Numbered from the stretch's first letter, positions 1-6,871 are shown. The stretch is 7,771 nt of DNA from Desulfobacula sp. (GCA_029940235.1 JAOZRI010000099.1:1-7771); one strand, 5' to 3'. Notes: generated by a model from the sequence alone, not told the origin. Translations and numbers: made by a program.

Positions 1-10
1 CGTTCCAGGC

Positions 11-169
11 TGTTTACCTTACACTCGCTGGTTTGGACATTGCAACAAGTTCTAAAATTCATTGCACTAACCGTCAAAACTCGCTGCGCTCAAACAATTG
101 ACGGTCTTAACGCTCCACTCATCAAGAACTTATAAGCAAAGATCCAAAATGCTCCCTTAAAGGTAAACA
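11..169. repeat. Nested imperfect palindrome (intergenic repeat-like element)
   Basis: Four sets of inverted arms are nested in the right order. TGTTTACCTT (11-20) pairs with AAGGTAAACA (160-169). TTTGG (32-36) pairs with CCAAA (144-148). TTGC (40-43) with AAGTTCT (47-53) pairs with AGAACTT (125-131) and GCAA (136-139). ACCGTCAA (70-77) pairs with TTGACGGT (98-105) around a 20-nt loop. The octamer ACTCGCTG also occurs twice directly (23-30 and 79-86). No reading frame is evident. The symmetry over about 160 bp suggests a dispersed palindromic element or MITE-like relic that could fold as one long hairpin. The left boundary may lie outside the window. What is seen is the pairing. That the element is repeated elsewhere in the genome is inference. 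Confidence 0.5.
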
Positions 170-347
170 TCCTTCCACTGGATGAGGTTGTAAATATTCA
201 GTATTTATTAATATTGTTATAGATATTAGCAAAAAACATACCACTTTGGTAATACCCTAATAAAACAAATACTTGTGGGTTGATTAAAAAGATAGCAGTT
301 TCCCAATATAAGTTTTCTGTGCTATTTGACAGTTTATGGATTAATAA
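170..347. other. AT-rich intergenic stretch without recognisable gene
   Basis: I see no plausible coding frame or RNA gene here. Only short inverted repeats are present: TAAATA (191-196) with TATTTA (202-207), and TACCA (239-243) with TGGTA (247-251). Both are small enough to be chance in sequence this AT-rich. It separates the palindrome on the left from the structured element on the right. Confidence 0.5.
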
Positions 348-596
348 AAAAGAGCAAATGCCTGTATTGATTCTTCCATGCTACTCAGAATTTTTAGATT
401 TACCGCAACAGAGGTATTTGGAGAGGTGATGCTGTGACCGGGTTGAACAGGCATGGAGCCAGGACGGCGAGAGTGCCTGTTCCACCTGTTCACCAGACAT
501 GGACGTCTGGTGAACTTTAGGTCTCAGCATTACCTCTCCAAATACCGGCACTAATCAAACAAGCCAGAATAATTTAAACGCATTATTTGCTCTTTT
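348..596. repeat. Outer inverted repeat enclosing the structured element
   Basis: AAAAGAGCAAAT (348-359) is the exact reverse complement of ATTTGCTCTTTT (585-596), a perfect 12-bp pair 225 bp apart. It encloses the 413-546 folded element almost symmetrically, leaving 53 nt on the left and 38 nt on the right. The pair could be the ends of a small non-autonomous mobile element carrying the fold, or the closing helix of a longer transcript whose 3' side ends in a T-rich run. No flanking target duplication is obvious to me. Confidence 0.4.
413..546 (+). ncRNA. Candidate structured RNA: three-way junction with GGA-bearing hairpin loops
   Basis: A 22-bp helix P1 is formed by 413-434 with 525-546. 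It is extended across one U-U mismatch by GACC (436-439) with GGTC (520-523). Inside it are two hairpins. P2 is 441-453 with 474-486 (core GAACAGGCA/TGCCTGTTC), capped by GCC-AGGAC-GGC at 458-468. P3 is TTCACCAGAC (489-498) with GTCTGGTGAA (505-514) and the loop ATGGAC. The only non-Watson-Crick pair in the 22-bp P1 arms is G428-T531. It stays paired as G-U in a plus-strand RNA but becomes C-A on the minus strand, so plus is the likely transcribed strand. ATGGA/AGGA in hairpin loops resembles CsrA/RsmA binding sites, and the ATGGAC loop fits the published two-AYGGAY RNA loop pattern, but the second loop does not fully fit. It could instead be a DNA-level repeat. No promoter or clear terminator was identified. 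Confidence 0.42.
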
Positions 597-643
597 GCCT
601 GTTTTCCGGGTAACTTAAATCAAGGATTACATAACTCAAAGTT

Positions 644-2095
644 TCAACCGGTAGAAATTTCTTTTTCCGACCTATTTCTACCGTTTTCCTTTGCAAGATA
701 TAGAAGTTTATCAACTTTAGACAGCAGCGCAGCCTGGTCTTCATCAGAATTATAATGGGCTATACCAAGGCTTATGGTTGCAAAAATCTTCTCACCTTTA
801 TAAACAGCAGAAGCATTAAAGACAGCTTCCCTTATTTTTTCAGCAATCAAATAAGCATCATCAAGGCTGCACTCTTTTAAAAGGATTAAAAACTCTTCTC
901 CACCCCATCGGCAGAAGGCATCGGATTCCCTGATAATATTTTTTGTCTCAGAAACAATATTTTTTAAGACCAGATCACCTGCAGGATGGCCGAATTGATC
1001 ATTAATTTTTTTAAAATGATCAATATCAAAGGATATGATTGAAAGATCAATGCTTTTTCTCTGCCCGCTCTTAATGGCCTGCTTCATAATAATATCAAAG
1101 GCATGACGATTATATATACCTGTTAATCCGTCTGTGGATGCCATTTTTTCAAGTTTTGCCTGAAATGACGAGATAGTCAGATTTGTTAAAAGCACAATAA
1201 TAATGGTAATCACTGCACAGGCAGCAAGGTTTGCGAGCAGGGTATTAAAAATATTTTTTATTGATTTTTTTTCTGCCTGCTCAACAAATAAAAACCATTT
1301 TAATTCAGGCAAATATCTTATATTCAGATGAATTGTTGTTCCTTTTTTTTTGTATTGGAAATAGTTATGTTTTTTTGATAAAATCTCTTTTGTAAAATCT
1401 GATATCCCTTGAATTTGGGAGATATTACGAACCCTTTTTGACAAATTTGATCCATTGAGTTGTATATTGCCCAAGTCATCACTAAAATAGATATTTCTGT
1501 CATAATCTTTTTGATATTTTTCAATGAGTTTTTTTACAGCTGTGACTGAAAGGCCTACTCCTGTCACGCCAATAAAGTTATGCTTATCATCATACACCCG
1601 GTAATTTATAAAAACAGTCATTGATTCATTATTGGCCATATCAGGATCAACATTCACCTCATAGTCTGATTCCATGGAGCGCACCCTGAAATACCATTTA
1701 TCACTCTCATTTTCCTCTTCTACTTTTTTTAAAATTCCATCAGCATGATAATAATTCCTGGTTTTTTCCGAGACAAAAAAACTTGTGATCGTATGATATT
1801 TTTCATGGATGGTTTTGAGATAGCGACTTATTTTATCTTTATCTTTTTCGCCTTTAACTATCCACTCCTTTAAAAAAGTATCATTTGCCATGAGAGACGA
1901 TATAAAAATTGGAGGTAGCAGATCCCTTTGAATTTCAGAATAGATATTATCACTGGTCAGTGGCAGCTGGCTAAGCCTGATCTGGGATCTTAAAGATGCT
2001 CTTGAAGTATAATAGCTTGCAAGGCTGGTTGCCATAAAGCCTGTTACAAGGAGCAGGCTTACAATTAAAATAAGTTTATTTTTTCTGTATTTCAT
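644..2095 (-). CDS. Membrane diguanylate cyclase with periplasmic dCache-like sensor
   Basis: This protein is predicted to condense two GTP into c-di-GMP at the inner face of the cytoplasmic membrane in response to a periplasmic signal. Of 483 residues, hydrophobic segments at about 7-27 and 288-309 bracket a roughly 260-residue extracytoplasmic region. That region has dCache-type features, including WYFRV near 134-138 and FINYRVYDD followed by GVTGVGLSV near 162-184. The GGDEF domain starts at about 318 with TDGLTGIYNR and continues with FDIDHFKKIND (356-366, metal-binding Asp357). It has the intact signature GGEEF at 398-402 and ends with AKENGRNR. The inhibitory I-site RESD (389-392) is present five residues before GGEEF, so product feedback is expected. 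The start has a GGAAAA-type ribosome site about 7-8 nt upstream. It is divergent from the sigma-54 activator gene. The bound ligand cannot be read from the sequence. Confidence 0.93.
   Translation of the reverse strand: MKYRKNKLILIVSLLLVTGFMATSLASYYTSRASLRSQIRLSQLPLTSDNIYSEIQRDLLPPIFISSLMANDTFLKEWIVKGEKDKDKISRYLKTIHEKYHTITSFFVSEKTRNYYHADGILKKVEEENESDKWYFRVRSMESDYEVNVDPDMANNESMTVFINYRVYDDKHNFIGVTGVGLSVTAVKKLIEKYQKDYDRNIYFSDDLGNIQLNGSNLSKRVRNISQIQGISDFTKEILSKKHNYFQYKKKGTTIHLNIRYLPELKWFLFVEQAEKKSIKNIFNTLLANLAACAVITIIIVLLTNLTISSFQAKLEKMASTDGLTGIYNRHAFDIIMKQAIKSGQRKSIDLSIISFDIDHFKKINDQFGHPAGDLVLKNIVSETKNIIRESDAFCRWGGEEFLILLKECSLDDAYLIAEKIREAVFNASAVYKGEKIFATISLGIAHYNSDEDQAALLSKVDKLLYLAKENGRNRSEKEISTG
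649..683. repeat. Inverted repeat in the last codons of the diguanylate cyclase gene
   Basis: CGGTAGAAAT (649-658) is the exact reverse complement of ATTTCTACCG (674-683), with a 15-nt loop between them. It lies just inside the 3' end of the cyclase gene, in codons for the variable tail after the GGDEF fold. Read on the minus strand, no T-run follows the stem, so it is not a standard terminator for the cyclase. Read on the plus strand, the stem is followed by GTTTTCC, which could stop transcripts arriving from the structured element to the left, though only weakly. Confidence 0.35.
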
Positions 2096-2110
2096 TTAAT
2101 TTTCCATACC

Positions 2111-2145
2111 GTATATGTGCATTTTTGTAAATTAGGCACATATAC
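2111..2145. promoter_or_regulatory. Perfect inverted repeat upstream of the cyclase start (operator or 5'-UTR hairpin)
   Basis: GTATATGTGC (2111-2120) and GCACATATAC (2136-2145) are exact reverse complements separated by 15 nt. The element ends 15 nt before the cyclase start codon. On the minus strand a candidate promoter overlaps it: TTGCAA (2158-2153), an 18-bp spacer, then TAATTT (2134-2129). This places one arm between the -35 and -10 boxes and the other just past the expected transcription start. That layout suits a repressor operator. An RNA hairpin next to the ribosome site is the alternative. The repeat is seen directly. The promoter boxes are weak and inferred. Confidence 0.4.
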
Positions 2146-2280
2146 CAGAAGTTTGCAATATTTTTATATAAAATTTCAAAGATATCATATCCATCCTTAA
2201 AAAAATACTGTTCTATTGTGTGGTTTTAATGTAAACTGGAAAATAAGACAGTTATCCACTTTAAATTGACAAAAAAATTA

Positions 2281-2286
2281 AAGGAT
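2281..2286 (+). promoter_or_regulatory. Ribosome binding site of the sigma-54 activator gene
   Basis: AAGGAT lies 7 nt before the ATG at 2294 and supports that start. Confidence 0.6.
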
Positions 2287-2293
2287 ACCGCAC

Positions 2294-3835
2294 ATGCAAA
2301 TTGATGAAAAAGAATTTTTTACCCAGGCAACACTGAAAATCTGTGGAAGCCTTGAAATTGAAAAAGCCCTGCATCAATGTTTTTTATATGTACGCAAATT
2401 TCTACCTGCTGTCCAGATGGGATTCCATATATATCACCGAAATGCTGGTATTGTTGAAACCATTGCCCTTGCCACTGTTAAATCCGGAGCTATCTCTTCC
2501 ATGAAAATACAACTCTCCATAAAGGGACGAAAACAGGTTGAAGAGCAGCGATCAGTCCGGGTCAGGTTAATTGACAGGCTTGGGGATGACCCTGTTACAG
2601 GCCCTGTTGCAAACAAACTTGGAGCATCTGATCTGTCAGCCATTGTAATGGATCTGGTACTTGAAAGAACAATGCTTGGTGTTTTCAGTGTTTTCAATAA
2701 TGGAAAAGAAAAATTTACTCAAGAACATATCAATCTTTTAAGCCCGTTGAGTAAACCATGTGCCATTGCCCTCACCAACAGCCTGCGGTACAGAGAACTT
2801 AAAAGTTTAAAAGATCTTTTGACAGATGATAACAGATATCTCCAGGATGAACTGCGCAGGATATCAGGAGAAGATGTAATAGGAGCAGATCTTGGATTAA
2901 AAAATGTAATGGAAATGGTTCGTCAGGTAGCTCCTCTGGAAAGCCCTGTTCTGCTTCTTGGCCAGACAGGCACAGGAAAGGAAGTTATAGCCAGTGCCAT
3001 CCACAATTCATCACTGCGCAAGGATGGCCCCTTTATCAGGGTAAACTGCGGTGCTATTCCTGCCACACTGCTTGACAGTGAACTGTTTGGATATGAAAAA
3101 GGAGCATTCACAGGAGCTGTTGCACAAAAAAGGGGGCGTATTGAACGAGCCCATGGAGGAACTCTTTTTCTTGATGAGATAGGAGAGCTTACTCCAGAGG
3201 CTCAGATAAGGCTTTTAAGGGTTCTCCAAGAGAAGGAGATTGACCGGGTAGGCAGCACCCAGACCATTCGGGTAAACATTAGAATCATTGCTGCCACCCA
3301 TAAAAACCTTGAAAAAATGATGGCAGCAAAACAATTCAGGGCTGACCTTTTTTTCAGAATCAGGGTTTTCCCCATTGAAATTCCACCATTAAAAAAAAGA
3401 AGAGAGGATATCCCTGCACTGGTGCACCATTTCATAGAGAAAAAATCAAAGGAGATGAAACGTATTCATGTTCCCATTCCTGCACCAGGAGCCATTGAAA
3501 GGCTCAAGGAGTATCACTGGCCAGGCAACATAAGAGAACTTGAAAATGCAGTGGAGCGCTCTCTTATTCTTGACCAGGGAAATCTTCTCTATTTCAAGGA
3601 TATTGGAATATTTCAAAAAGATAAAGCCAGATTGCAGGTAATATCTACAAATAAACTTTCCATTGAATCATTTGAACTTGACATGGTTATGGCAAAGCAT
3701 ATCAAACATATCCTTGATTCATGCAACGGCCGAGTGGAAGGCAGTAGAGGAGCTGCAAAAATATTAAATATTCACCCTTCCACCTTAAGAAAGCGCATGA
3801 AAAAACTTAAAATACCCTTTGGAAGAAAAAGCTAA
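2294..3835 (+). CDS. GAF-domain sigma-54-dependent transcriptional activator (Fis-type HTH)
   Basis: This is a bacterial enhancer-binding protein that uses ATP hydrolysis to open promoters held by RNA polymerase-sigma54. Of 513 residues, about 10-165 form a GAF-like sensory domain and 166-190 a charged, probably coiled linker. From about 196 to 430 comes a complete AAA+ domain with Walker A GQTGTGKE (223-230), the sigma-54 contact loop GAFTGA (270-275), Walker B LFLDEIGE (291-298), the AATH sensor I region (333-336), arginine-finger region FRADLFFR (348-355) and GNIREL (411-416). The C-terminus (about 465-507) is a Fis-like helix-turn-helix. There is no receiver domain, so control is probably by a small molecule or redox cue at GAF rather than phosphorylation. 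The architecture recalls NorR/FhlA-type activators, but the ligand residues are not recognisable. No convincing -24/-12 promoter was found in the window, so its targets may lie elsewhere. Its stop overlaps the convergent GTPase gene. Confidence 0.94.
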   Translation: MQIDEKEFFTQATLKICGSLEIEKALHQCFLYVRKFLPAVQMGFHIYHRNAGIVETIALATVKSGAISSMKIQLSIKGRKQVEEQRSVRVRLIDRLGDDPVTGPVANKLGASDLSAIVMDLVLERTMLGVFSVFNNGKEKFTQEHINLLSPLSKPCAIALTNSLRYRELKSLKDLLTDDNRYLQDELRRISGEDVIGADLGLKNVMEMVRQVAPLESPVLLLGQTGTGKEVIASAIHNSSLRKDGPFIRVNCGAIPATLLDSELFGYEKGAFTGAVAQKRGRIERAHGGTLFLDEIGELTPEAQIRLLRVLQEKEIDRVGSTQTIRVNIRIIAATHKNLEKMMAAKQFRADLFFRIRVFPIEIPPLKKRREDIPALVHHFIEKKSKEMKRIHVPIPAPGAIERLKEYHWPGNIRELENAVERSLILDQGNLLYFKDIGIFQKDKARLQVISTNKLSIESFELDMVMAKHIKHILDSCNGRVEGSRGAAKILNIHPSTLRKRMKKLKIPFGRKS

Positions 3836-5235
3836 TCGTAGATCCTGTCTATTTTATTCAATCTGGATTCAATCAACTCTTCAAAATCCGATACTGCTTT
3901 TTTATCCCTGATCAAGGATTGGCCGGTCACAATTTTGAAATACTTTGCACATATTTTTTTCTCCCGGGAAGAAAATCCTGTGGAATAACCCTTTTTATCA
4001 CTCTTTTCTTTCTGAGACAGCTCCTGTAAATTCCTGCAGCCATGGGGTCGGTTAATGATGTGGGAGTAATAAATTAAAGCTCTGTCAATGAGAATATAGA
4101 GAAACTGGATATTTTTATTGGGTCCCAGCTTAAGTTTATCTTTGCCAAACCTGATGCCTGCTTTTTTAACCCTGGTTATTTTCTTACCACCAAACCAGGC
4201 GGAACCAGCTCCGAGAATTCCTCCCATGGCCGTGAATACACCAAATGTAATACCTGCTGCTGCAGTATCCAACACAGCACCAGCACTGCCGCCAATAACA
4301 GCACCGGCTGTTGTAAGCTGCTGTCTTGTAAGGCCGAGAAGTTCCCAGGTCTGTTGTGAAAACAGATCATGCCTGAGAATGGAATATTCCAAAAGGTGAT
4401 ACTCAAACAGAGTGTGTTGAAACAGGCTTCTAATCTTTTTAAACATCAATTTTTCAATTTTTTTAATGGCTGCATGATATTTTTTTTCAAGCCTCTCTTC
4501 CACTCTTTTCCGGTCAAAAGATAGTGCTACACTCTGGGACACATGAAAAGAGAGGATTTTTTCCAAAGTGAGTGAGATCAAGGCTGCCACAAGACAATTT
4601 CGTTTGTGTCTCTCTTTTTTAAAGGCAGCAATAACATGGTAAAGAACATCTTCCATCTCCTGATCAATGGCTTTAAGGCTGTCAAGCATCTTAATTCGTT
4701 CACTGAAATCAGCTGTATTGGAGTTAAATTCACGAATGCAATTAAAATGTTTTTGAAATTCAAGTTTCCAGTCAGAAATATAATTTTTTTCACTGGTTTT
4801 AGAGTTAATAATGGCCATTCTAGGGCGGCCCGTAAGCCGCAGGATTTCCATTTCAGCCAGATCATCATCGCGCACAGGCCTTGATCCATCCACCACATAA
4901 ATAATACCTGCTCCCTTTGCAACAGGCAGTAAAAGCTCACACTCATCTACATAAAAAGGATCGTCTTTAAATGTATCAATAAATATTTCTATAATTTGAT
5001 CTGGACGGCCTTTATAGGCCTTAAACCAGGCAAGGGTCTTTTTTGGCATCTGAAAACCGGGTGTGTCCACAAAAGAGATGATTTTTTTATCATCAATTGT
5101 TATGGTATATTTTTTTGATTCCCTGGTCTCTCCTGGAATCTGGCTGACCTTGATTTTATCGTCTTCGGTCAAGGTGGATACCACAGAAGATTTCCCCTCA
5201 TTGGGATGACCCAGTATTGCAAATTCAGGTATCAT
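3832..5235 (-). CDS. DUF3482-family Era-like GTPase
   Basis: This is a TRAFAC-class GTPase domain fused to a DUF3482-type C-terminal region, 467 residues. The G domain begins at the N-terminus with the G1 P-loop GHPNEGKSS (9-17). GETR (35-38) lies in the switch I/G2 region, and G3 is DTPG (57-60). IIYVVDGSRP (111-120) and MEILRLTGRPRMAIINSKT (129-147) occupy the G4 area, where the usual N/TKxD is replaced by NSKT. REFNSNTADFSERIKMLDSLKAID (168-191) is a family-typical stretch. The middle is helical and charged. A Gly/Ala-rich hydrophobic segment (about 309-349) looks like a membrane hairpin, followed by a basic tail. It is translationally coupled to the DUF2868 gene by an ATGA overlap, with no strong ribosome site of its own. 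It probably works on the membrane with that partner. The cellular process is unknown to me. Confidence 0.88.
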   Translation of the reverse strand: MIPEFAILGHPNEGKSSVVSTLTEDDKIKVSQIPGETRESKKYTITIDDKKIISFVDTPGFQMPKKTLAWFKAYKGRPDQIIEIFIDTFKDDPFYVDECELLLPVAKGAGIIYVVDGSRPVRDDDLAEMEILRLTGRPRMAIINSKTSEKNYISDWKLEFQKHFNCIREFNSNTADFSERIKMLDSLKAIDQEMEDVLYHVIAAFKKERHKRNCLVAALISLTLEKILSFHVSQSVALSFDRKRVEERLEKKYHAAIKKIEKLMFKKIRSLFQHTLFEYHLLEYSILRHDLFSQQTWELLGLTRQQLTTAGAVIGGSAGAVLDTAAAGITFGVFTAMGGILGAGSAWFGGKKITRVKKAGIRFGKDKLKLGPNKNIQFLYILIDRALIYYSHIINRPHGCRNLQELSQKEKSDKKGYSTGFSSREKKICAKYFKIVTGQSLIRDKKAVSDFEELIESRLNKIDRIYD

Positions 5236-6785
5236 GGCTGTAAAAACCCCATGACTGATATGCCTGGTTCTTCAAGTTTAAACACACTTTTTTCCCACAC
5301 TTTAAAGTTAATATCACTTTTATCCACACCAAGATTTTCCTGGCCTGCATCCCTGGTTAACACAATATATAAAGGTATACCCTTTGAGATCCGCGCCTTA
5401 ATCCTGGTAATATAATAGAGCAATTCCCGAATTGGAGGCTGCCATACCTCTTGAACCAGAATTACCGAATCTGCTTCATTTTCCCCGATACTGGCAAGAG
5501 CTTTGGCATCATCATCAAAATTAAAATTAATCCCGATCACCCCTCTTATATTAAAAAACATGTGTTGTTCAATACTGTTACAAATATTCTCAATTGTTTT
5601 CTCGGAATAAACTTTATTTGATAAAAGAAGCAGTGCTTTGCCGGTAACCATATTTTGCCGGGGTGTAGAATAATCTGTTCCTAACTTATTTTTGACAGGA
5701 TCTTTTCCAATCTCTTGATCCCTGCTGCTCTCCTTGGTTTCAACATCCATCACAGGAGCTTTCATCCTTATAATCACCTGCCTGAACTTTGAATTTGTAA
5801 AATTGAATCTTTTTAATACCTGTTGCTGGAAAAAACTCCCGGCAATAATAAGCAGTCCCCTTGGAATCACAGTATAAAACAAAATCGCCAGGCACAAAAA
5901 TGGCCACCAGGACACAAGATCCTGGGTTGCCAGGGCATGGATACCCTGTTTTAAAACAATTCGGCTGCCCTCTATCTGTTCAAGATTTGGGAAAGTCATG
6001 GTTTCAGGAATAAACCATGACCATGGTGAAGCTGTAAATATTACCAGATCATGGACACTTTGGCCTGATGTCATAAGTGTGGACTGCCATCCAAAGGCCA
6101 TGTCACTCACAACTATCTTTAAAAATATTCCACCAAGGATGCCTGCTGAAAAACTAAAGGCAAACAGAGATGTGAGAATAAAAAAAGGCCAGAAAAACAG
6201 AGCTTTGTACTCCCTTGCTTTCATTCTCATGAAGCTTATGAAATAATCAAGATCTTCAATATTCCAATTAAAAATCAATCTTCCTGTTTTTTTTATAATT
6301 TTGGGCAGAACATTAAAAAACAGAGAGCAGACAATTGTATGAACCATTGAACCTGCATACTTATTATCTCTTCTCAATAGTATTTGCACTGGAAGTACCA
6401 TGGAAAGCAGTATAAAGACCACTGGCAGAACAATAAACAATGCTGTAAAACTTGTGACATTTACAGGCTGGGTACCATGATAGGCAAGAAATGAATATAC
6501 AGTGGATATTCCAATAGTAAGCCCTGATATGATCATGATATAAACTGCACAGGTATAAAGGGATGAAAAAACCATGCCCGGCAGAATGGGTAATCCTTTT
6601 TCATCTCTCCTGAACTTAAGCCATGAAAGCATCAGATGTGTGTCAGTTTGACAACTGTCTTTACACTGGCTGTAGATCTTACGATCCTTAAGCTCCCTGG
6701 ATTTGATATCTTTCCTGGAATCAAGGGTATTATCACGGTCAATGAGATAATCCAGATCAATAATATCGTTTAAGCTTATTTTCAT
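5232..6785 (-). CDS. DUF2868-family polytopic membrane protein
   Basis: I recognise the DUF2868 family, whose members typically sit beside a DUF3482 GTPase. No biochemical role is known to me. The 517-residue protein has a charged N-terminal region (1-70) and membrane segments at about 74-100, 112-137, 197-223 and 294-316. Another hydrophobic stretch near 146-164 (FFNVLPKII) may be membrane-associated. The loop 224-293 carries family-like motifs FGWQSTL, SPWSWFIPE and an IEGSR element, and ends in WWPFLCLAILFYTVIPR. A soluble C-terminal domain (about 380-517) has alternating strands and helices with a WQPP motif at 448-451. The gene is first in a two-gene minus-strand operon and its TGA overlaps the GTPase ATG. 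The ATG at 6785 lacks a good Shine-Dalgarno sequence. It is retained because the next methionine (residue 52) would remove the acidic N-terminal region. Confidence 0.87.
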   Translation of the reverse strand: MKISLNDIIDLDYLIDRDNTLDSRKDIKSRELKDRKIYSQCKDSCQTDTHLMLSWLKFRRDEKGLPILPGMVFSSLYTCAVYIMIISGLTIGISTVYSFLAYHGTQPVNVTSFTALFIVLPVVFILLSMVLPVQILLRRDNKYAGSMVHTIVCSLFFNVLPKIIKKTGRLIFNWNIEDLDYFISFMRMKAREYKALFFWPFFILTSLFAFSFSAGILGGIFLKIVVSDMAFGWQSTLMTSGQSVHDLVIFTASPWSWFIPETMTFPNLEQIEGSRIVLKQGIHALATQDLVSWWPFLCLAILFYTVIPRGLLIIAGSFFQQQVLKRFNFTNSKFRQVIIRMKAPVMDVETKESSRDQEIGKDPVKNKLGTDYSTPRQNMVTGKALLLLSNKVYSEKTIENICNSIEQHMFFNIRGVIGINFNFDDDAKALASIGENEADSVILVQEVWQPPIRELLYYITRIKARISKGIPLYIVLTRDAGQENLGVDKSDINFKVWEKSVFKLEEPGISVMGFLQP

Positions 6786-6835
6786 GGCTATTTATTAACA
6801 GATCGCAGCAGTTTTCACAATTGATGTCAAAATAG

Positions 6836-6871
6836 TGTAATATTTTTTATATGTTTGATGTAATATTTTTT
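6836..6871. repeat. 13-bp direct repeat in the divergent promoter region
   Basis: TGTAATATTTTTT occurs at 6836-6848 and again at 6859-6871, a spacing of 23 bp or about two helical turns. TTGATGT is also repeated nearby (6821-6827 and 6855-6861). This could be paired binding sites for a regulator of the operon, or simple AT-rich duplication. Confidence 0.4.

Noticed and set aside
70..105. ACCGTCAA/TTGACGGT repeat unit as a CRISPR repeat
   Set aside because: Only one copy is present with no regularly spaced repeats or spacers. It is the core of a larger palindrome.
413..546. Element as an integron attC site or Rho-independent terminator
   Set aside because: I do not see the paired GTTRRRY/RYYYAAC core sites of attC. 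The structure is a branched junction with no T-run directly after it.
2135..2157. GGCAC followed by TTGCA as a sigma-54 -24/-12 promoter
   Set aside because: The distance between the GG and GC elements is 20 bp rather than the required 10, so it cannot be a sigma-54 site.
2266..2271. Perfect TTGACA resembling a -35 box upstream of the sigma-54 activator gene
   Set aside because: It is only 22 nt before the ATG. A -10 box at normal spacing would fall on the start codon and no such box is seen.
3820..3850. Bidirectional terminator between the convergent genes
   Set aside because: No inverted repeat is present at the junction. The genes overlap instead.
4118..4946. Several overlapping open frames on both strands inside the GTPase gene
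   Set aside because: They are shadows of the DUF3482 frame, which carries all the conserved GTPase motifs and couples to the upstream gene.
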